From Nitrospinota bacterium (GTDB taxonomy: Bacteria > Nitrospinota > Nitrospinia > UBA9942), in the NCBI GenBank assembly GCA_003489165.1, contig DNJG01000129.1, positions 1 to 25,282 of the forward strand: 25,282 bases of DNA, in the 5' to 3' direction. Under the pieces are notes generated by a model. It searched no databases. It had not been told where the DNA came from and saw only the letters and a list, made by a program, of their open reading frames with translations. A program made the translations under genes and the position numbers. This document shows, piece after piece, positions 20,133-25,282 of this stretch (its first letter is position 1; each line of letters opens with the position of its first letter).

Positions 20133-22550
20133 TCAATCAGGGGTTGGAATCCGCATTGAGTAGAATGACCTTAAAACGAATATCAGGGCTGTAATGAAAA
20201 ATACTCCCCCTACATAGTGTGCTACACCTTTCATTCCCGGCGAGATTGCAATTTCCATTGCCAGCAAGCCAAAAAGGGTTGTAAATTTAATTATGGGGTT
20301 CATGGCGACGGATGATGTGTCTTTAAAAGGGTCGCCGACAGTATCTCCAATTACCGTAGCCGCATGCAGTGGTGTGCCTTTTTCTTTCAAATCTACCTCA
20401 ACGAGTTTTTTTGCATTATCCCAGCAGCCTCCTGCATTTGCCATAAAGATAGCCTGAAACAGTCCGAATACAGCGATGGATATCAGGTAACTGATAAAAA
20501 AAGCTGTAGGGGCATTAGAATATACCGGTGAAGAAAAGAAGGCAAATGCCAGAGTAAATGAGAAAACGGCAATGAAGATATTAAACATTCCTGCCTGTGC
20601 ATACTGGGTGCAGATTTTTACAACTTCTTTTGAGTTTTCTGTGGATGCACTGAGACTTGCCTTATCATCTAACTTTATATTCTTCTTGATGTAATCTACC
20701 GCCCGATAAGCCCCTGTTGTAACCGCCTGCATTGAAGCCCCTGTAAACCAGTAAATAACAGACCCTCCGCACAGAAAGCCGAGAAGCGTGAAGGGATTAA
20801 GCAAATTCAAAATGGTTTCTGGCTGAATGCCCAGTGTTTTTCTCAGGAGGAGAATTAATGAAAAAATCATTGTTGTCGCACCAACAACAGCAGTGCCGAT
20901 TAAAACAGGTTTTGCAGTGGCTTTAAATGTATTTCCACAGCTGTCGTTTTCTTCAAGGTAGTGTTTGGCATTTTCAAAATTTGGTTTAAATCCGAATTGT
21001 TTTTGAATTTCTCCCTCAATATTAGGGATAGATTCTATAAGGGATAACTCATAAATGGATTGGGCATTATCAGTAACAGGGCCATAGCTGTCCACAGCAA
21101 TTGTGACAGGACCCATTCCAAGGAAACCAAATGCAACGAGACCAAAGGCAAAGATGGATGAATATTCCATGAACTGGTCAAGACCAAATGTGCTTGTTAA
21201 GTAGGCAATAACCATCAAGACAAAAATAGAGATTCCTAACCAGAAAGAGCTGAAATTTCCTGCAACAAGACCTGATAGAATACCAAGAGAGGCTCCACCC
21301 TCCCGTGCGGCAGTTACCACTTCTTTGCAGTGTTTTGAATTGGAACTTGTAAATACTTTTACGAGTTCAGGGATGAGTGCAGCAGCAAGTGTTCCACAGC
21401 TTATAATTACTGACAGTTTCAGCCATAGCTGGTTTGGCAGGTGTTCAATCTGCCAGTAACTTGCTACAAAAGTCATTATTATTGAGAGGATTGAGGTAAT
21501 CCATACAAGGGATGTTAAAGGTATTTCAAAATTAATTTTCGGTTTATCTTTATAGATTATATTCGTAACTTCTTTATTGATGAAGTATGCCACAATTGAG
21601 GTTATAATCATCAGGATACGCATAATGAATATCCATGTAATAAGGTCAGCCTGATATTGAGGGAAAACCCCCAGAACAATAAAACTTATTAAAGCCACGC
21701 CGGTTACGCCGTAGGTTTCAAAGCCGTCAGCGGTAGGTCCTACGCTATCCCCTGCATTATCGCCTGTGCAGTCAGCTATGACACCCGGATTTCTGGGGTC
21801 GTCCTCTTTTATGTTAAAAACAATTTTCATTAAGTCAGAACCGATGTCAGCAATCTTTGTGAAAATTCCACCGCAGATTCTGAGGGCGCTTGCTCCAAGC
21901 GATTCACCTATTGCAAATCCGATAAAACAGGCTCCTGCATAGTGTCGGGGAATAAATACCAGAATGGTCAGCATCATTATGAGTTCAACACAAATCAAAA
22001 GGACTCCTATGCTCATACCTGCCCGAAGGGGAATGTCCAGTAATTTAATTGGTTTTCCTTCAATGGAGGCAAATGCCATTCTGCTGTTTGCCAGAGTGTT
22101 CATCCTTATTCCAAACCATGCAACACCATATGAGCCGAGTATTCCGATTACAGACCAGCCAAGAATAAGTAAAACCCCATTTACCGGCATGTGCTGGAGA
22201 ATGGCAAAATAATAGGTAATGCAGATTCCGATGAATATTTCAAGAACAATCAGAAGTTTTCCCTGTTGAAGGAGGTAAGTTTTGCAGGTTTCAAAGATTA
22301 AATTTGCAACATCAAGCATTGATTTATGAGCGGGAAAGCCTTTCACCTTTGTGTATTCATAAAGACCAAAGCCCATACCTGCAAGGCAGATTATAAAACC
22401 TATCATCAATATGTTGTTTTGGGCATCACTCAAAACAGGGATATTTAATTCTGCTTCGCTTGCAAAAATAGGCACTGCCAGGAGTATTGAAGAAAGCACA
22501 GAGATGATTACAAATAAAATCTGAGGCAGACTGAAATTTTTGTTTAACAT
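20133..22550 (-). CDS. hppA: Membrane-bound proton-translocating pyrophosphatase, divergent type
   Basis: I place the start at the ATG at 22550 (805 aa), because GGAGGGG lies just upstream of it and a signal-like hydrophobic segment follows; an ATG 84 bases further upstream has no such site and adds a sequence without membrane character. The substrate- and Mg-binding motifs of membrane pyrophosphatases are retained: TKIADIGSDL (231-240), DDPRNPGVIAD (250-260), GDNAGD, YGPVTDNA (490-497), GNTFKATAK (539-547), GGCWDNAKK and GDTVGDPFKDTS. The lysine in GNTFK (K543) occupies the position that makes these enzymes K+-independent. The sequence is otherwise far from the canonical type (GPTADGFETYG in place of the usual MGADLFES, and an insertion of roughly 15-20 residues before GNTFK). 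It couples PPi hydrolysis to H+ export. Confidence 0.92.
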   Translation of the reverse strand: MLNKNFSLPQILFVIISVLSSILLAVPIFASEAELNIPVLSDAQNNILMIGFIICLAGMGFGLYEYTKVKGFPAHKSMLDVANLIFETCKTYLLQQGKLLIVLEIFIGICITYYFAILQHMPVNGVLLILGWSVIGILGSYGVAWFGIRMNTLANSRMAFASIEGKPIKLLDIPLRAGMSIGVLLICVELIMMLTILVFIPRHYAGACFIGFAIGESLGASALRICGGIFTKIADIGSDLMKIVFNIKEDDPRNPGVIADCTGDNAGDSVGPTADGFETYGVTGVALISFIVLGVFPQYQADLITWIFIMRILMIITSIVAYFINKEVTNIIYKDKPKINFEIPLTSLVWITSILSIIMTFVASYWQIEHLPNQLWLKLSVIISCGTLAAALIPELVKVFTSSNSKHCKEVVTAAREGGASLGILSGLVAGNFSSFWLGISIFVLMVIAYLTSTFGLDQFMEYSSIFAFGLVAFGFLGMGPVTIAVDSYGPVTDNAQSIYELSLIESIPNIEGEIQKQFGFKPNFENAKHYLEENDSCGNTFKATAKPVLIGTAVVGATTMIFSLILLLRKTLGIQPETILNLLNPFTLLGFLCGGSVIYWFTGASMQAVTTGAYRAVDYIKKNIKLDDKASLSASTENSKEVVKICTQYAQAGMFNIFIAVFSFTLAFAFFSSPVYSNAPTAFFISYLISIAVFGLFQAIFMANAGGCWDNAKKLVEVDLKEKGTPLHAATVIGDTVGDPFKDTSSVAMNPIIKFTTLFGLLAMEIAISPGMKGVAHYVGGVFFITALIFVLRSFYSMRIPTPD

Positions 22551-22609
22551 TATCGTTTTCCCCTCCACTTTTATTAGATGATAGTTTGGTTTACCCTGAA
22601 AATAAATTA

Positions 22610-22631
22610 CCCTGCAACATGAACTGCAGGG
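22610..22631 (-). promoter_or_regulatory. Stem-loop in the hppA leader
   Basis: CCCTGCA (22610-22616) and TGCAGGG (22625-22631) form a perfect 7-bp stem with an 8-base loop, about 60 bases upstream of the hppA ATG. TTACCCTG also occurs twice, 16 bases apart (22591-22598, 22607-22614). It may be an operator or a transcript stem; no T-run follows. Confidence 0.4.
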
Positions 22632-22688
22632 CATTTATATGACTCAAAATAAATCCTTCTTTTTAGAGTATTTTTAGCACGGCAGCGA

Positions 22689-23363
22689 TTATATTGTCAA
22701 GTTTTTACCAATGAATTTATAAATAACAGGAACGGCTAAAACAATGGCTATAAGCAGCACACCGATAATAAGGTTATTTGAGATATTTCCATGAAGTGCA
22801 TCAAGCAGGGAACTGCTGAATATGGTATATGCAGCCGTTCCGGGGAGCATAAAGAACCATGATGCTATGGCATAGTCTCTGAATTTTATCTTTGTAAGTC
22901 CAAAGGAATAATTTAAGAGATTGAATGGAAATAAAGGAATGAGTCTTGTAACTGCAACAAATATCCAGCCGTTTTTTTCTACGCCTTCATCAATAGCCTT
23001 AAGTCTTCCGCTCAATAGATTTTCTATCTGATTTCTTGCAAAATATCTTGCAATCAGAAATGCAAGACAAGCACCAATAGTAGAGCCGATAGACGCATAA
23101 ATTGTTCCCCATAGAGCACCGAAGACAATACCGCCTGCAACAGTTATGGGAAGCCCGGGAAGAAAGAGTGATGGTGTAAGGGAAAACAGGAGGATATATA
23201 CAATTGGGCCTTTACTGCCAAAGCCGCTAATCCAATTTTGAAGCCTCTCCTTCTCAAGAAATTGGTCAATCCCCGAAATTTTTATGGCTATGATGATGAC
23301 TGCAAGGGAAGTGATAAATAAGGAGAGTTTGACAATGCTCCTAATCCGATTTTTTTCTTTCAT
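22689..23363 (-). CDS. TVP38/TMEM64 (VTT domain, DedA-like) membrane protein
   Basis: The 224-aa protein has an N-terminal anchor (about 10-28), then a VTT/SNARE-associated domain (69-185): FLPGLPITVAGGIVFGALWG (67-86), a re-entrant-like GSTIGACLAFLIARYFAR (93-110) and RLIPLFPFNLLNYSFG (140-155) with its conserved Arg, and a final helix (199-217). Members of this superfamily include DedA and VTT scramblase-like proteins acting on lipid carriers such as undecaprenyl phosphate; the exact substrate here is unknown. The ATG overlaps the amidase stop (ATGA), so the two are translationally coupled, and a role in envelope lipid or cell-wall precursor handling would fit. Confidence 0.88.
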   Translation of the reverse strand: MKEKNRIRSIVKLSLFITSLAVIIIAIKISGIDQFLEKERLQNWISGFGSKGPIVYILLFSLTPSLFLPGLPITVAGGIVFGALWGTIYASIGSTIGACLAFLIARYFARNQIENLLSGRLKAIDEGVEKNGWIFVAVTRLIPLFPFNLLNYSFGLTKIKFRDYAIASWFFMLPGTAAYTIFSSSLLDALHGNISNNLIIGVLLIAIVLAVPVIYKFIGKNLTI

Positions 23364-25072
23364 TCTGTCCTGTAGGCAATCATTGTCTTTTCTATATATG
23401 TCTTTATACCATTATATATGGAGAGTGCTATCTGGTCTCTGTATTTGGAATCTCTAAATCTCTTTTCCTCTCTTGGGTTGCTTATAAATGAGGTCTCTAT
23501 TAGGATGCTTGGCATCTTAGCCTTATGGAGGACATAGAACATTGCCTGTTTTACACCAAGATTTTTTATGGCATCATATTTTAAGCTTACACCTTCAATC
23601 AGTGAATCCTGTATGACCCCTGCAAGCTGGCTTGATTCATTTATCTTGTGGGTATTTCTCATATCTGCGAGGATAAATTCCAGAATGTTGTCATCACCTG
23701 AAAGCCTATCCTCCATGCCTGACATATTTTCCCTTGCCGCCGTCTCTCTTTCCTCGTCAGTCCTTGGTATGCCCTGAAAGTAGGTCTCTATGCCAATTGC
23801 ATCTCTTTTCCTGCTGGCATTAGCATGGATAGATATAAACAAATCTGCCTTTTTTATATTTGCAATTACAGTCCTTTCTTCAAGCGGTATGAATATGTCT
23901 GTCTCCCTTGTCAATATGACCTTATAATTGGTATTTTTTTCTATTAGAGCTTTTAATCTTTTTGCAATGTCAAGGACTACAGTCTTTTCCATCAAGCCCC
24001 GTTTTCCTATTGCACCTGAATCCTTTCCACCATGCCCCGGGTCTATTACAATCCTGCTGATATTATTGAAAGAAGGGGGTTGAGAGTTTGGAGGTTCAGT
24101 AGGTTGAGGGGTTTTACTTAATCCCTTAACCTCTTGTCCATCTTTTTTAACTGAGCCGTCAACATCAATAACTATTCTGAATGGGTTATTCAGATTGATG
24201 ATACTATAAGAGCTGATGCTGTCAAGTTCAAGGACAACCCTTACTAAATCTTTCTGATTTTGTCCTGCCCTCACATTTTTTAAGAGACCATCATTGATGG
24301 AAATCGGCTCTTTGATTTCGGATGATAGTTTGGAATTATGAATGTCTATGAATAATCTGTCAGGATTTTTAAGGTTCTCTTGTGTATATATAACAGTGCT
24401 GTCAACATCTATAACAATCCTTGTATATTCATGGCTTGACCAGTAGCGAATGCCGCTTACAATTGGAAGATTGTCCCCCTCTGGTGACAGGTGACTGGCG
24501 ACTGGAGATTTATTGTCAGGCGGGTTATATAACTTTGATAATTCGGTCAGTTTAGTTTTAGCCTGCCGCACCATATCCCCTGCTGGATAGTTGTCAATGA
24601 CGGCATTGTAAGATGAATAGGCTAAAGGGTAATTATTTGTTTTATAGTATATTTCACCTGTCATGTATTGGGCATCGTCTGCAAGGCTGCTTTGAGGATA
24701 TTCTTTTGTAATTATGTTAAAGAGGTCTATTGAATGTTCAATGTCGCTTTCATCTGAAGATATATTTGAAAGTTCGGCATAAAGGCGGGCGGCAGTAAAG
24801 AGGGATTTATCTGCAACAGGGCTTTTGGGGAATTTTTTGTGAATAGACTCAAATTTAAAGATGCAATTCAGCCAGTTTGTCCTCTCACTCTGCAATTCCT
24901 TTGAGTTAACCAGTGAGTAGTAGTCTTTCCTTGCTTCATTGTAGAGAAAATCATATTTATTTTCTTTTCCATGACTTATTTGTGGAAAGAATAAAAGGCA
25001 AGAGGCAATAAGCAAGAGGCGAGAGGCAAGATGAAAGATGCAAGACGCAAGGCTTCTGGCTTCTGGCTTCAT
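23360..25072 (-). CDS. N-acetylmuramoyl-L-alanine amidase (AmiC-like) with TPR-like and AMIN domains
   Basis: The 570-aa exported cell-wall hydrolase cleaves the lactyl-peptide bond of peptidoglycan. Order: signal peptide (1-35), TPR-like helical repeats (about 40-182) of the YbgF type, a linker (184-203), an AMIN domain (about 205-308) for localisation, a Pro-rich linker (312-336) and the zinc amidase_3 domain (340-562) with ligands H347 (DPGHGG), E362 (LMEKTVVLD), H416 (SIHANAS) and catalytic E526 (IETSF). The start is odd: AGGGGAC lies 14 bases upstream, and the first ~26 codons are a heptamer-repeat array. Both linkers are also encoded by repeat-like DNA. It follows a GAF-like gene by 2 bases and is coupled to the TVP38-family gene. 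Confidence 0.93.
   Translation of the reverse strand: MKPEARSLASCIFHLASRLLLIASCLLFFPQISHGKENKYDFLYNEARKDYYSLVNSKELQSERTNWLNCIFKFESIHKKFPKSPVADKSLFTAARLYAELSNISSDESDIEHSIDLFNIITKEYPQSSLADDAQYMTGEIYYKTNNYPLAYSSYNAVIDNYPAGDMVRQAKTKLTELSKLYNPPDNKSPVASHLSPEGDNLPIVSGIRYWSSHEYTRIVIDVDSTVIYTQENLKNPDRLFIDIHNSKLSSEIKEPISINDGLLKNVRAGQNQKDLVRVVLELDSISSYSIINLNNPFRIVIDVDGSVKKDGQEVKGLSKTPQPTEPPNSQPPSFNNISRIVIDPGHGGKDSGAIGKRGLMEKTVVLDIAKRLKALIEKNTNYKVILTRETDIFIPLEERTVIANIKKADLFISIHANASRKRDAIGIETYFQGIPRTDEERETAARENMSGMEDRLSGDDNILEFILADMRNTHKINESSQLAGVIQDSLIEGVSLKYDAIKNLGVKQAMFYVLHKAKMPSILIETSFISNPREEKRFRDSKYRDQIALSIYNGIKTYIEKTMIAYRTE
24101..24132. repeat. Inverted repeat in the AMIN-amidase linker
   Basis: AGGTTGAGGG (24101-24110) and CCCTTAACCT (24123-24132) are complementary except at one position, around a 12-base loop. 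The adjoining bases to 24070 carry weak 9-nt phasing with an ACCT/AACC core. It encodes the variable Pro/Thr-rich linker, so it may be a decayed member of the array family. Confidence 0.4.
24481..24508. repeat. In-frame heptamer array in the TPR-AMIN linker
   Basis: Four contiguous 7-nt units of the form CTGGNGA with one CAGGTGA variant. On the coding (bottom) strand they read TCNCCAG and encode the linker SPVASHLSPE. Confidence 0.8.
24995..25071. repeat. Heptamer array encoding the amidase signal peptide
   Basis: Eleven contiguous 7-nt units: eight of the type GAGGCAA (24995-25050) and three of the type GGCTTCT (25051-25071). Read on the bottom strand they start inside the ATG and encode a 7-residue period (LASCIFH, LASRLLL, IASCLLF). 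The GGCTTCT word is the complement of the AGCCAGA repeat at 4874-4908, in a different register. Confidence 0.9.
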
Positions 25073-25074
25073 TT

Positions 25075-25282
25075 TTATTTTTTTGTCCCCTTTATTGCTA
25101 TTGATAATATATTTGAAATGTCCTTTATGAAATTCTTGTCTTCTATGGGTGTGCTTATATTTAATACACCTATCACACTTTCATCACTGGTTCCGGGGTC
25201 TGTAATAATCGGTATTGCACTGAAGACCTTTTCATTATCCTTTGTATTAAATAGATATATCTCTCTGCTTTTTACAACCTCT
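25075..25282 (-). CDS. GAF-like domain protein, C-terminal fragment (5' end outside window)
   Basis: The frame is open from the window edge to a TAA at 25075-25077, giving 68 residues. Pieces such as VFSAIPIITDPG, then ESVIGVLNISTPIED and FIKDISNILSIAI, look like the last strands and helix of a GAF domain. The fold call is from pattern only. The stop is 2 bases before the amidase ATG, and the amidase ribosome binding site lies inside this gene, so the two form an operon. Confidence 0.6.
   Translation of the reverse strand, partial: EVVKSREIYLFNTKDNEKVFSAIPIITDPGTSDESVIGVLNISTPIEDKNFIKDISNILSIAIKGTKK

Noticed and set aside
22551..22634. Longer hppA N-terminus starting at 22634
   Set aside because: The extra 28 residues have no membrane character and the upstream ATG lacks a ribosome binding site, whereas the ATG at 22550 has GGAGGGG in front.

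Overview
The window comes from a low-G+C, Gram-negative (diderm) bacterium with a respiratory, probably anaerobic or microaerophilic, lifestyle. The signs are periplasmic c-type cytochromes, an exported AMIN/amidase_3 cell-wall enzyme, a Tat-exported protein, a NapH/NapG-like polyferredoxin, HypD for [NiFe]-hydrogenase maturation and a proton-pumping pyrophosphatase. The gene mix would suit Nitrospirota or a former-deltaproteobacterial lineage, but no taxonomic marker here settles this.

Layout. 1-1491: the 3' end of a LysM protein, a bidirectional terminator, then a leftward coupled pair (a DnaA-domain-III-only ATPase and a zinc-ribbon membrane protein). 1492-1987: a gene-free divergent control region with DnaA boxes and a perfect 16-bp-arm palindrome that carries two outward-facing promoters. 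1988-6763: a rightward run with an exported methyltransferase, a 54-aa protein, a BCAM0308-like zinc protein, a PycB/OadA-type carboxyltransferase carrying its own biotin domain, and MgtE. 6760-10150: a leftward run with an MFS exporter, tRNA-Val(CAC), tRNA-Ala(CGC), hypD and a DUF502 membrane protein. 10309-15966: a rightward redox block with a Tat-exported DUF362 protein, the polyferredoxin, a bacterioferritin and a cytochrome b561-DHC / SHP / DHC trio. 16001-18661: a leftward hybrid histidine kinase. 18804-20064: a 52-aa membrane protein coupled to a PiT phosphate transporter. 20133-25282: a leftward run with a divergent H+-pyrophosphatase (hppA), a TVP38-family protein, the amidase and a partial GAF-like protein.

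The most unusual signal is not a gene. At about ten places there are short arrays of a 7-nt (once 8-nt, once 9-nt) word. Most intergenic examples run in one orientation and then in inverted orientation, so they fold as long imperfect hairpins. The word differs from locus to locus while the architecture stays the same. Intergenic arrays begin 0 to 16 nt after a stop codon, and several following genes then lack a Shine-Dalgarno. Other arrays are read through in frame: one encodes a linker in the carboxyltransferase, one an inter-domain linker in the amidase, and one most of the amidase signal peptide.
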